Source of the DNA: Lawsonibacter sp900766145
Lineage (GTDB): Bacteria > Bacillota > Clostridia > Oscillospirales > Oscillospiraceae
Assembly: GCF_030372275.1 (NCBI RefSeq)
Contig: NZ_JAUDDJ010000013.1
Reading direction: 5' to 3' (one strand)
Length of the DNA stretch: 64,000 nucleotides
Positions 31,771-40,272 of this stretch are shown piece by piece. The position numbers were made by a program, and so were the translations under genes. The notes under the pieces were generated by a model. It had not been told where the DNA came from. It did no database searches and saw nothing but the letters and a program-made list of their open reading frames with translations. Every line of letters starts with the position of its first letter. Position 1 is the first letter of the stretch.

Positions 31771-32208
31771 ATGAAGGTGGAAAATTACGTTACCCTGGAG
31801 TTCTCCAGCCGCTCGGCCAACGAGGGGTTTGCCCGTACGGCGGCGGCCTGCTTTGCCGCCCAGCTGGACCCCACTCTGGAGGAGATCAACGACATCAAGA
31901 CCGCCGTCAGCGAGGCGGTGACCAACGCCATTGTCCACGCCTACCCCGACCGGCTGGGGAAAATTGTGATGAAGCTGCGCTTCCGGGCGGGTAATGAGCT
32001 GGAGATCGTGGTGAAGGACTGGGGGGTGGGCATCGCCGACGTGGAGCAGGCCCGCACGCCTCTGTTCACCACCGGCAGCGAGGAGCGCTCCGGCATGGGC
32101 TTTACCATTATGGAGAGCTTTATGGATACCCTTCGGGTACGCTCCACCCCGGGGAAGGGGACCACGGTCACCATGCGGCGGCAGATCGCCCGCCGTCTGG
32201 GACGATGA
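31771..32208 (+). CDS. spoIIAB: anti-sigma F factor SpoIIAB
   Basis: A 145-residue GHKL-type serine kinase. The N-box (DIKTAVSEAVTNAIVHAYP), G1 (VVKDWGVGI) and G2 (SGMGFTIMESFMD) boxes are clear. It holds sigma F inactive and phosphorylates SpoIIAA. I placed the start at the ATG at 31771, which follows GAGGGG by 6 nt; an in-frame ATG at 31753 overlaps the end of spoIIAA. Its stop overlaps the sigma F start (ATGA). Confidence 0.93.
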   Translation: MKVENYVTLEFSSRSANEGFARTAAACFAAQLDPTLEEINDIKTAVSEAVTNAIVHAYPDRLGKIVMKLRFRAGNELEIVVKDWGVGIADVEQARTPLFTTGSEERSGMGFTIMESFMDTLRVRSTPGKGTTVTMRRQIARRLGR

Positions 32209-32924
32209 GCGGTACGGCCACCGCGCCGGAGCTGCTGCAAGCCGCCCGGGAGGGGGACAACCGGGCCTGTGAACAGGTACTGGAGGAAAATAACGGCCTT
32301 ATTTGGTCGGTGGTGCGGCGGTATTACGGCCGGGGGGTAGAGTCCGACGACCTGTACCAGCTGGGCTGCCTGGGGTTTTTAAAGGCAGTGCGGGGCTTTG
32401 ACCCCTCCTTTGGTACCCAGTTTTCCACCTACGCGGTACCCAAAATTGCCGGGGAAATTCGACGTTTTTTGCGGGACGACGGGGCGGTAAAGGTGAGCCG
32501 GGGCCTCAAGGAGCAGGGGGCTCTCATCCGTGGGGCCCGCAGCCAGCTGTGGAGCACCCTGGGGCGGGAGCCTGCCCTGTCCGAGCTGGCCCAGGCCACC
32601 GGTCTTACCCCGGAGGAAATTGCCGTCGCCGAAACCGCCGCTGACCCGGTGGTCTCCCTCCAGGCCGAGACGGGGGAGGGAGGCCTTACCCTGGAGGGGG
32701 TGCTCAGCGCCGGCGGCATGGAGGAGGGGCTGGTGGAGCGCATCGCCCTGCGGGGCGCGCTGGAACAGCTTCCGGAGCGGGAGCGGGAGGTGCTGCTGCT
32801 GCGCTACTACAAGGGGCTCACCCAGACCAACACCGCCCGGGTGCTAGGGGTGTCGCAGGTGCAAATCTCCCGGCTGGAGCGCCGGGCGGTGGACCGGCTG
32901 CGCCAGGTGCTGCTGCCGCCTTAG
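32205..32924 (+). CDS. sigF: sporulation sigma factor SigF (SpoIIAC)
   Basis: A 239-residue sigma-70-family factor. Region 2 (VESDDLYQLGCLGFLKAVRGFDPSFGTQFSTYA, shortened here as DLYQLGCLGFLKAVRGFD and FSTYAVPKIAGEIRRFLRD), region 3 and the region 4 helix-turn-helix (TQTNTARVLGVSQVQISRLE) are intact. It directs the first forespore-specific transcription after asymmetric division. It is translationally coupled to spoIIAB. It ends in TAG, followed at once by a terminator. Confidence 0.93.
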   Translation: MSGTATAPELLQAAREGDNRACEQVLEENNGLIWSVVRRYYGRGVESDDLYQLGCLGFLKAVRGFDPSFGTQFSTYAVPKIAGEIRRFLRDDGAVKVSRGLKEQGALIRGARSQLWSTLGREPALSELAQATGLTPEEIAVAETAADPVVSLQAETGEGGLTLEGVLSAGGMEEGLVERIALRGALEQLPEREREVLLLRYYKGLTQTNTARVLGVSQVQISRLERRAVDRLRQVLLPP

Positions 32925-32933
32925 AAAAGAAGA

Positions 32934-32964
32934 AGGGCCGCTTTTTGCAAAAAAAGGCGGCCCT
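32934..32964 (+). terminator. terminator of spoIIA
   Basis: Stem AGGGCCGCTTTTT-gc-complement with CTTTTG after it, directly behind the sigF stop. Confidence 0.7.
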
Positions 32965-32989
32965 CTTTTGGCGGAAAGAGGGCCGCGGA

Positions 32990-33175
32990 TCGATACCGGG
33001 CGTGGAGGACTTCGGCCGGCCGGGTTTTGGAGAGAGAAGAAAACCGCCGACCACACGCCTGGATGGGGGACGTCTGAAGGGAAGTGAGGGACCCTCAGAC
33101 GCTGGCTATGTAAAGCCTGTTGACGGGACGGAAGAGGACCCGTTCAACAAAGTCCATTATAGACTGCGGAAGATA
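32990..33175 (+). ncRNA. candidate structured RNA downstream of spoIIA
   Basis: Several hairpins follow each other in about 185 nt. They are CCGGGCGTG/CACGCCTGG enclosing a GGTTTT/AAAACC stem, CGTCTGA/TCAGACG with inner GGG/CCC, and TGTTGACGGG pairing with CCCGTTCAACA. No gene fits. It matches no RNA family I can name, and no clear promoter or T-run was found, so this is only a candidate. Confidence 0.3.
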
Positions 33176-33270
33176 AACACGGCGTTAATGAAAGAAATTC
33201 TGCTGTTAAAATGTTGTAAAGGACCCCGGCGCATCTTCTGCGCCGGGGCCCAAAGCAATGGATAAGAGAC

Positions 33271-33975
33271 TTAATCTTCCAGCATCCGGTAGCCAATGCC
33301 CAGCTCGGTAAGCACATATTTGGGGTCGGAGGGATTCTCCTTGAGTTTGCGGCGGATGTTGGCCATGTTCACCCGGAGAATCTGGTTGCTGGTGCCGCCG
33401 TAGGGGCCCCAGACGTGCTCCAGAATAAAGTCGTAGGTGAGGACCTTGCCCGCGTGGATGCACAAAAGCTCCAGGATTTTGAACTCGTTCTGGGTGAAGT
33501 GGATCTCCTCCCCGTCCAGCAGCACCTGGTGCTTGGCAATGTTCACCGTCAAGTCCTTGATGTGGTACACGTCCTTCTGGGAGCCCTGGGACAGCTTCAG
33601 ACGGTCGCTGCGGCGCAGGGTGGTGCGAATGCGGGCCAGCAGCTCGGAGACGCCGAAGGGCTTTACGATGTAGTCGTCCGCCCCCATGTCCAGGGCTTTC
33701 ACCTTCTCCGACTCCCGGTCCCGGGCGGAGATGATAATCACCGGGGTCTCCTGGGGCAGGCCGCTGACTTGACTGAGGATCTCCATTCCGTCCATGTCAG
33801 GCAGACCTAAGTCCAGCAGGATGAGGTCGGGGCCGTGGGAGAAGAACAGGGACAGGCCCTCCTTGCCGCTGAAGGCGGGGATGGCCTTGTAGTCGTTGGC
33901 GGTGAGAGCGCGGCAGATAAAGTTGCTGATGGTCTTTTCATCCTCGATGACGAGGATCACACGTTTTTCATTCAT
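33271..33975 (-). CDS. kdpE: OmpR/KdpE-family response regulator
   Basis: A 234-residue two-domain regulator. The receiver has the acidic pocket (VIEDE), the phosphoacceptor Asp in LILLDLGLPDMDG (about residue 55) and the conserved KPF lysine. The winged-helix output domain ends with HVWGPYGGTSNQILRVNMAN. The signature around RVNMANIRRKLKENP is typical of KdpE. Its start overlaps the end of the histidine kinase gene by 8 bp. No kdpFABC potassium pump genes are in the window, so it may act on distant targets. Confidence 0.88.
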   Translation of the reverse strand: MNEKRVILVIEDEKTISNFICRALTANDYKAIPAFSGKEGLSLFFSHGPDLILLDLGLPDMDGMEILSQVSGLPQETPVIIISARDRESEKVKALDMGADDYIVKPFGVSELLARIRTTLRRSDRLKLSQGSQKDVYHIKDLTVNIAKHQVLLDGEEIHFTQNEFKILELLCIHAGKVLTYDFILEHVWGPYGGTSNQILRVNMANIRRKLKENPSDPKYVLTELGIGYRMLED

Positions 33976-35146
33976 CGTTGGTTTCCTCCATTGGCAGGCC
34001 GAAACGGAAGACCGCTCCGCCCTCCGGGTCGTTGCCGGCGGCAAAGAAGCCGTTGTGGGCTTTGATGATGCTTTGACACACGGAAAGGCCGATGCCCATC
34101 CCGCGGGACGAGTCGTCGGACAATCGGGCGGACAGAGGCCGGCCCGACTGTACCGCCTGGCGCACCTCCGGGGAGATGCCCTTGCCCCGGTCCCGCACCT
34201 CCACCACCGCCCAGTCGTCCTGGCGGAACAGGTGCAGGCGGATGTGGTCGTGGTCGCCGGAGTGGCGGATGGCATTTTCCAGCAGGTTGACCATCACCTG
34301 CTTGATAAGCATGGGCTCCATGGGCAGGTAGAGAATATCTTCGGACAGATCCAGGGAGATGTGGTAGGAAGGAAAGCGGCGGCGGATGGTGAGCAGGGCG
34401 TCTCCCGCTACCTCCTCCAGCATCTCCTCCTGCTTGTTCAGGGGCATAGTGCCGTCCCGGATCTTGGTGATGGACAGCAGATTTTCCACCATAGCGATGA
34501 GGGAGTCGGCGTCGCTTTTGATATCTTGGACCAGGGAGAGGTTTTTTTCCGAGTTTTTGACCTCATCTGCCGCGAGAAGCACCGTGGCGGCGCCAGAGAT
34601 GGCGGTGAGGGGGGTGCGTAGGTCGTGGGACACCGCCCGCAGAATGTTGCCCCGGATGGCCTCCCGGTCGGCCTCCAGCTGGATGGCGTTTTTCTCCTCG
34701 TTGAGACGGGCGTTAAGTTCATAGAGGTCTTTGGTGTTCTGTTCCCGCTTGATGGCCTCCATGGCCTGGAGCTTCACCCGGGAGGTAAGGGCACACACCA
34801 CCGAGGAGATGAGCACCATACTCACCATGGCCACGGGGTAGCCGGCGTAGCTCAGGGAGAAGGCCCGGTAGGGGAACATAAAGTAATAGTTGATGCAGAA
34901 CCCGCCCACCAGAGAGGCGGCGATGCCGTAGGCGTATCCGTCGGTGAGAAAGGAGATAAAGACCACCGCCAGAACAAAGACCAGGGCGGAGTTATTCTCT
35001 GCACCGGTGTGGCCCAGCAGGATGCTGCTGACCACATAGGCAATGCACAAAAACAGCAAGGAGATCAGCAGGTTCCGGGGCACCGGCGGAAGAAAGCCCA
35101 CGGCTTTGGAAAAGGTACAATAGATGCGGTTCATGGTTTTCGACAT
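33968..35146 (-). CDS. KdpD-type histidine kinase lacking the N-terminal sensor domain
   Basis: A 392-residue sensor kinase with four closely spaced membrane segments (about residues 25-125, the DUF4118 region of KdpD). A coiled linker and a HisKA domain with the phosphoacceptor His (RAVSHDLRTPLTAI) follow, then an ATPase domain (NLLENAIRHSGD, VRDRGKGI, RGMGIGLSVC). Full KdpD has about 900 residues; the cytoplasmic KdpD and Usp domains are absent here, as in shorter relatives of Firmicutes. I chose the ATG at 35146, behind AAAGGAA. It presumably phosphorylates the overlapping response regulator. Confidence 0.85.
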   Translation of the reverse strand: MSKTMNRIYCTFSKAVGFLPPVPRNLLISLLFLCIAYVVSSILLGHTGAENNSALVFVLAVVFISFLTDGYAYGIAASLVGGFCINYYFMFPYRAFSLSYAGYPVAMVSMVLISSVVCALTSRVKLQAMEAIKREQNTKDLYELNARLNEEKNAIQLEADREAIRGNILRAVSHDLRTPLTAISGAATVLLAADEVKNSEKNLSLVQDIKSDADSLIAMVENLLSITKIRDGTMPLNKQEEMLEEVAGDALLTIRRRFPSYHISLDLSEDILYLPMEPMLIKQVMVNLLENAIRHSGDHDHIRLHLFRQDDWAVVEVRDRGKGISPEVRQAVQSGRPLSARLSDDSSRGMGIGLSVCQSIIKAHNGFFAAGNDPEGGAVFRFGLPMEETNDE

Positions 35147-35265
35147 ACCGCGGTTCCTTTCTCCCCAAGGGGACAAAATATATCATTTCTATTATAACAG
35201 GAAGGGGCGGGTCCGTAAAGGGAGAGAACCTGGGGAGAAGCATGGGAAAAAAGCAGGAGAATTCC

Positions 35266-35294
35266 TTGTCTGCCGGGGGAGAAAGTGGTATAAT
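35266..35294 (+). promoter_or_regulatory. promoter of pyrE
   Basis: -35 TTGTCT (35266-35271) and -10 TATAAT (35289-35294) with a 17-bp spacer, 63 bp upstream of the start. Confidence 0.7.
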
Positions 35295-35356
35295 ACAATG
35301 ATTTCTTATGGGGCAGTTTGCCCTGTCAAATAGAAAAAGACTGTGAGGGAACAACG

Positions 35357-36031
35357 ATGACCTATCGGGAAGAATTTATTACCTTTATGGTGCGCTCCGG
35401 CGTGCTGACCTTCGGAGACTTTACCACCAAGTCCGGCCGCAAGACCCCCTACTTTGTTAACACCGGCAACTACAAGACCGGCGCTCAGGCCGCCAAGCTG
35501 GGCGACTACTATGCCGCCTGCATCCAGGAGCACATGCCTGAGGGCATCACCTGCCTGTTTGGCCCCGCCTACAAGGGTATCCCCCTGGCGGTGTCCGCCG
35601 CCGCCTCTCTGTACCGCAACTATGACCGGGACCTGCCCTACTGCTTCAACCGCAAGGAGGCCAAGGACCACGGCGAGGGCGGCTCCATGGTGGGCTACAA
35701 GCCTCAGGACGGAGACAACGTGGCCATCATCGAGGACGTGGTCACCGCCGGTACCGCCGTGCGGGAGTCCATTGAACTGTTCAAGCACGTGGCCAACGTG
35801 AACATGAAGGCCCTGTTTGTCTCCGTGGACCGCATGGAGCGGGGCACCCGGGACTGCTCCACCCTGGACGAGCTGCGTGAGGACTACGGCATCCAGGTAT
35901 TCCCCATCGTCACCGTGCGGGAGGTCATTGACTTCCTCCACAACAACCCCGTGGACGGCAAGGTCTACATCGACGACGAGATGAAGGCTAAGATGGAAGC
36001 CTATCTGGCCGAGTACGGTGCCAGAAAGTAA
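35357..36031 (+). CDS. pyrE: orotate phosphoribosyltransferase
   Basis: A 224-residue type I phosphoribosyltransferase that makes orotidine 5'-phosphate in pyrimidine synthesis. The PRPP loop is in VAIIEDVVTAGTAVRES (about residues 118-134). The flexible catalytic loop is YCFNRKEAKDHGEGG, and GPAYKGIPLA binds pyrophosphate. The ATG at 35357 follows GAGGGAA at 6 nt. It stands alone with respect to other pyr genes, with radC 40 bp downstream. Confidence 0.94.
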   Translation: MTYREEFITFMVRSGVLTFGDFTTKSGRKTPYFVNTGNYKTGAQAAKLGDYYAACIQEHMPEGITCLFGPAYKGIPLAVSAAASLYRNYDRDLPYCFNRKEAKDHGEGGSMVGYKPQDGDNVAIIEDVVTAGTAVRESIELFKHVANVNMKALFVSVDRMERGTRDCSTLDELREDYGIQVFPIVTVREVIDFLHNNPVDGKVYIDDEMKAKMEAYLAEYGARK

Positions 36032-36070
36032 GCGTTTTCCCATTCAGAGACAGAGAAAGGAGCGATCCCC

Positions 36071-36760
36071 ATGGCCAGTCATACCGGTCACCGCCAGCGG
36101 ATGAAAGCGGAGTTTCTGGCCCGGGGCATCGAGGGCTGGCCCGACCACCGGGTGCTGGAATTGCTGCTTTTCTACTCCATCCCCCAGGGGGATGTAAACG
36201 GCCTGGCCCACGAGCTCATCGAGCGCTTCGGCTCCCTGGCCGGGGTGCTGGACGCATCGGTGGACGAGCTGTACAAGGTGAAGGGGGTGGGGGAGCACAC
36301 CGCGGTGCTGCTGCGGATGCTGCCCGCGCTGTTGGGGCGCTACCAGGCCAGCCGTACCCGGCTCAATGACATTGTCAACAGCGCCGACGACGCCTACCCC
36401 TGGCTGGAGCCCTACTTCTTCGGGGCTCGCAATGAGATGGTATATGTCCTGTGCCTGGACGGCAAGCGCCAGGTGCTGGGGGTGCGGAAGGTAGCCGAGG
36501 GCAGCATCCAGATGGCCGAGATGAACGCCCGGCGCATTGCCGAGGAGGCCATGGGCCTGCGGGCCGCCCGGATCTACGTGGCCCACAACCACGTGAGCAA
36601 CCTGGCCATCCCCTCCCAGGCCGACTGGCTGACCACCGACACTCTGCGGGCCATCCTGGCCCCCATCGGCATTGAGCTGGTAGACCACCTGGTCTTTGTG
36701 GACGGAGACATGGTGTCCATGAGTGAAAGCCGCAAGCTGCGGGGCCTTCAGTTTGTATAA
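36071..36760 (+). CDS. radC: RadC-family JAB/MPN+ protein
   Basis: A 229-residue protein with the N-terminal helix-hairpin-helix region (LIERFGSLAGVLDAS, VKGVGEHTAVLLRML) and a JAB/MPN+ metalloprotease-like domain. The metal motif is HNHVSNLAIPSQAD, a variant of the usual HNHPSG..xPSxxD with Val in place of Pro. The role of RadC proteins is unsettled; an early link with DNA repair has been withdrawn. It lies between pyrE and a terminator. Confidence 0.85.
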   Translation: MASHTGHRQRMKAEFLARGIEGWPDHRVLELLLFYSIPQGDVNGLAHELIERFGSLAGVLDASVDELYKVKGVGEHTAVLLRMLPALLGRYQASRTRLNDIVNSADDAYPWLEPYFFGARNEMVYVLCLDGKRQVLGVRKVAEGSIQMAEMNARRIAEEAMGLRAARIYVAHNHVSNLAIPSQADWLTTDTLRAILAPIGIELVDHLVFVDGDMVSMSESRKLRGLQFV

Positions 36761-36765
36761 AATTC

Positions 36766-36797
36766 GCGCCTCTCCCAACAAACTAGGGGAGAGGCGC
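36766..36797. terminator. terminator of pyrE-radC
   Basis: A perfect 11-bp stem (GCGCCTCTCCC with its complement), followed by AAGTTTT. Confidence 0.75.
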
Positions 36798-36806
36798 AAG
36801 TTTTGG

Positions 36807-36835
36807 TTGCCGTAGAACATTAGTTCTGATATAAT
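36807..36835 (+). promoter_or_regulatory. uvrB promoter with LexA (SOS) box
   Basis: -35 TTGCCG (36807-36812) and -10 TATAAT (36830-36835), 17 bp apart. The spacer holds the perfect palindrome AGAACATTAGTTCT (36814-36827), which fits the Gram-positive LexA site GAAC-N4-GTTC. Repression by LexA and induction by DNA damage are expected. Confidence 0.8.
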
Positions 36836-36870
36836 GATAGGGCGAGACAACGGGCAGAGGAGGGGACGAT

Positions 36871-38841
36871 ATGCCGAAATTTGAAGTGGTTTCCGAGTAC
36901 ACCCCGTCGGGTGACCAGCCTCAGGCTATTGAGGCCCTGTCCCAGGGCATCGAGATGGGCCTGGATGAGCAGACCCTGCTGGGCGTCACCGGCTCAGGAA
37001 AAACCTTCACCATGGCCAAGATCATCGAGCAGGTCCAGCGGCCCACCCTGGTGCTGGCCCACAACAAGACCCTAGCCGCCCAGCTGTGTGCCGAGTTCAA
37101 GGAGTTTTTCCCCAACAACGCGGTGGAATACTTTGTCTCCTACTACGACTACTACCAGCCCGAGGCCTATATCCCCCACACCGACACCTTTATCGAGAAG
37201 GACTCGGCCATCAACGAGGAAATTGACCGGCTGCGTCTCTCCGCCACCGCCTCCCTGCTGGAGCGGCGGGACGTGATCGTGGTCTCCTCCGTGTCCTGCA
37301 TCTACGGCCTGGGCGAGCCGGAGGACTTTGCCAAGATGATGGTCTCCCTCCGGGTGGGCGATGTCCTGGAGCGGGACGAGTTTTTAAAGCGGTTGGTGGC
37401 CATCCGCTATGAGCGCAACGACATTGCCTTTGAGCGCAACATGTTCCGGGTCCGGGGGGACACGGTGGAGGTGTGGCCCGCCTACTGGAAGGACACCGCC
37501 ATCCGGGTGGAGTTCTTCGGGGACGAGATCGACCGCATCTCTGAAATCAACGTGGTCACCGGCTCTCCCATCCGCAAGCTCAGCCACATTCCAATCTGGC
37601 CCGCCACCCACTACGTCACCCCCAAGGAGAAGATGGACGCCGCCGTCCAGGAGATCTACAAGGATCTGGAGGAGCGGGTAGCCTACTTTGAGAAGGAGGG
37701 CAAGCTCATCGAGGCCCAGCGCATCAAGCAGCGTACCATGTACGACGTGGAGATGATGCAGGAGTTGGGCTACTGCTCCGGCATTGAGAACTACTCCCGG
37801 GTCATTGAGGGCCGCCCGGTGGGCTCCCCGCCCCATACTCTGCTGGACTACTTCCCCAAGGACTTTGTGCTGTTTATCGACGAGAGCCACGTCACCCTGC
37901 CCCAGGTGCGGGCCATGTACAACGGCGACCGGGCCCGGAAGAACACCCTGGTGGACTACGGCTTCCGCCTGCCCTGCGCCTACGACAACCGGCCGCTGAA
38001 ATTTGAGGAGTTTGAGAAGCGGCTCAACCAGGTGATCTATGTCTCCGCCACCCCCGGCGAGTACGAGCGCACCCGGTCGGGCCAGATCGTGGAACAGGTC
38101 ATCCGACCCACTGGTCTGCTGGACCCCAAGATCGAGGTTCGGCCGGTGGAGGGCCAGATCGACGACCTCATTGGGGAAATCAACGCCCGCACCGCCCGGA
38201 AAGAGCGGGTGCTGGTCACCACCCTCACAAAGAAGATGGCGGAGGACCTTACCGACTATTTGCAGAATACCGGCATCAAGGTGCGCTACATGCACCACGA
38301 CGTGGACACCATGGAGCGTATGGAGATCATCCGGGATCTCCGCCTGGGCACCTTCGATGTGCTGGTGGGCATCAACCTGCTGCGTGAGGGCCTGGACCTG
38401 CCCGAGGTATCCCTGGTGGCCATTCTGGACGCGGACAAGGAGGGCTTCCTCCGCTCCGAGACCTCCCTCATCCAAACCATCGGCCGCGCCGCCCGAAACG
38501 CCGAGGGCATGGTGGTCATGTACGCCGACACCATCACCCCCTCCATGCGCCGGGCCATGGACGAGACCGAGCGCCGCCGCCAAAAGCAGGACGCCTACAA
38601 CAAGGAGCACGGCATCGTGCCCAAGACGGTTATCAAGTCGGTGCGTGACCTGCTGGAGATCTCCGCCCCGGCGGACGAGCCCTCCCAGACCCGCCAGGGC
38701 CGGGTGAAGGCCATGAGCAAGCAGGAGAAGGCCGCCGAGATCGCCCGCCTGGAGAAGGCCATGAAAGAGGCTGCAAAACTTCTTGAATTCGAGCTGGCCG
38801 CGACCCTGCGAGATCAGATCATCGAACTGCGTGGGCAGTAA
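36871..38841 (+). CDS. uvrB: excinuclease ABC subunit B
   Basis: A 656-residue helicase-like damage-verification subunit of nucleotide excision repair. Walker A is in LLGVTGSGKTFTMAK (about residue 40), the beta-hairpin in YYDYYQPEAYIPHTDTFIEK (20 residues), DEAD-box-like FIDESH, motif VI QTIGRAARN, and the C-terminal UVR domain that contacts UvrC. The length is standard. An SOS box lies in its promoter, and uvrA follows 2.3 kb downstream. Confidence 0.97.
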   Translation: MPKFEVVSEYTPSGDQPQAIEALSQGIEMGLDEQTLLGVTGSGKTFTMAKIIEQVQRPTLVLAHNKTLAAQLCAEFKEFFPNNAVEYFVSYYDYYQPEAYIPHTDTFIEKDSAINEEIDRLRLSATASLLERRDVIVVSSVSCIYGLGEPEDFAKMMVSLRVGDVLERDEFLKRLVAIRYERNDIAFERNMFRVRGDTVEVWPAYWKDTAIRVEFFGDEIDRISEINVVTGSPIRKLSHIPIWPATHYVTPKEKMDAAVQEIYKDLEERVAYFEKEGKLIEAQRIKQRTMYDVEMMQELGYCSGIENYSRVIEGRPVGSPPHTLLDYFPKDFVLFIDESHVTLPQVRAMYNGDRARKNTLVDYGFRLPCAYDNRPLKFEEFEKRLNQVIYVSATPGEYERTRSGQIVEQVIRPTGLLDPKIEVRPVEGQIDDLIGEINARTARKERVLVTTLTKKMAEDLTDYLQNTGIKVRYMHHDVDTMERMEIIRDLRLGTFDVLVGINLLREGLDLPEVSLVAILDADKEGFLRSETSLIQTIGRAARNAEGMVVMYADTITPSMRRAMDETERRRQKQDAYNKEHGIVPKTVIKSVRDLLEISAPADEPSQTRQGRVKAMSKQEKAAEIARLEKAMKEAAKLLEFELAATLRDQIIELRGQ

Positions 38842-38873
38842 GCGTAACCATATCAAAATAAGGGATGAGATCC

Positions 38874-39365
38874 ATGGCAAAGCAAAAAGAAGAAAAGACC
38901 AACGTCATGCGCATTTTGGAGCAGAAGGGCATCCCCTTCACCCCCCACACCTATCCCCACGAGGAGGGCGTGGCGGTGGACGGGGCAAGTGTGGCCCGCT
39001 CCTTGGGCCAGGACCCGGAGTGCGTGTTCAAAACCCTGGTGGTCCGGGGGGCCTCCAAGGCCATCTATGTGTTTGACATCCCCGTGGAGGACACTCTGGA
39101 CCTGAAAAAGGCGGCCAAGGCAGTGGGGGAGAAGTCCATTGCCATGCTCCACCAGAAGGAGCTGCTGCCCCTCACCGGCTACGTCCACGGGGGCTGCTCC
39201 CCGGTGGGCATGAAAAAGCAGTATCCCACCGTGTTCCACGAGACGGCAGAGATCATCGACACCATCATGGTGTCCGCCGGAAAAATCGGCTATCAGGTGC
39301 AGCTCAATCCCGCTGACCTGATCAACTTAGTGGGCGGGACCATCGCCGATGTGACGGTAGGGTGA
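38874..39365 (+). CDS. ybaK: YbaK/EbsC-family aminoacyl-tRNA deacylase
   Basis: A 163-residue editing protein that hydrolyses mischarged Cys-tRNA-Pro. Family features are the HTYPHEEG segment near residue 22, VFKTLVVRG, the conserved KKAAKAVGEKSIAM with its essential Lys, and the loop GYVHGGCSPVGMKKQYPT. The ATG at 38874 follows AGGGATGAG. It lies 32 bp after uvrB and may be read from the same transcript. Confidence 0.9.
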   Translation: MAKQKEEKTNVMRILEQKGIPFTPHTYPHEEGVAVDGASVARSLGQDPECVFKTLVVRGASKAIYVFDIPVEDTLDLKKAAKAVGEKSIAMLHQKELLPLTGYVHGGCSPVGMKKQYPTVFHETAEIIDTIMVSAGKIGYQVQLNPADLINLVGGTIADVTVG

Positions 39366-39437
39366 CCGGCCTGCCGCCCACGGAACAATCAGTTTAGCAG
39401 AACCCGGTGACCCTGAATTGCAAAAGGAGGGTGTTTC

Positions 39438-40226
39438 ATGACCGCGCTGAAAGCAAACTGGAAGGAGCTGTCCCGTTACCGGTAAGTACTGCTGGTGATT
39501 ATGGCGGCGGAGATTCTGTGGTTTTTGGTGGCCAACATCATTGCCGCTGTGCGTCCCGGCTTGGAGTATCAGGAAGGGTTCCTCTATGCCCGCAGGGAGG
39601 GGGAGACCCAGATCTACGAGGGCAAGGTGGATGGGGAGAGAACTCAATTTACCGTCTCTCCCACGGGTGAAGTGGCCTATCAGTGGGGAGACTACTCCTA
39701 CGGTCCCTATCAGGTGAGGCAGGACCCCTCCGCCGCCCCGGCCCAGCGAGAGAACGCCATGGGCATTGAGATTACCCAGGGGGATGTACTGCTCTTCCGA
39801 GGCGGCTACGTGCCCAATTCCTATGTCAGCCTGTACCAGGAGAGCGGCGAGCCCGTGATGAGCCTGGACATCTACATGGTCACCAGCGGCGGGACCATCC
39901 TGAACGGCAGCGGCGGAGAGGTCAGCCAGCAGGAGTACCATGCGCCGTCTCCGGCGGTGTTGGCCCGGGTGGTGTTGGCACCGGAGCTCACCCACCGGGG
40001 CAGTGTGCTGCTGTACCTGGTGGTCACCGTATTTGCGGCGCTGAACATCTTCCAGATCTGTTTTCCCGGATTCTTTTTCCGCTTGTCCCTGCTGGGGCTG
40101 GTTCGGAATCGGGAGGACGCGGAACCGTCGGACTTTTATATTGGGATGGAGCGTATTGAATGGGCCGTCTTAGCAATTGTGTGTCTGGTCCTCTATAATA
40201 TGTGTCTAAACAGTGTGTGGACCTAA
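39438..40226 (+). pseudogene. membrane protein gene with early in-frame TAA
   Basis: A perfect AAAGGAGGG precedes the ATG at 39438, which opens MTALKANWKELSRYR and then meets TAA at 39483-39485. The frame continues without further stops for 247 codons. The downstream part (a GTG at 39495 could start it) has a membrane segment at once (MAAEILWFLVANIIAA), an extracellular beta-rich domain of about 130 residues, and two more membrane segments near the C-terminus. The family is unknown to me. One substitution (for example AAA to TAA) would explain the stop. The GTG start has only a weak ribosome site, so expression is uncertain. Confidence 0.6.
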
Positions 40227-40272
40227 CCACCCAATATACAGACAGCAGATGGATTGCAGGGAGGAAAGCGGA

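Noticed and set aside
32990..33175. 6S RNA or RNase P RNA
   Set aside because: The characteristic conserved segments of neither RNA could be matched, so only a generic candidate RNA is reported.
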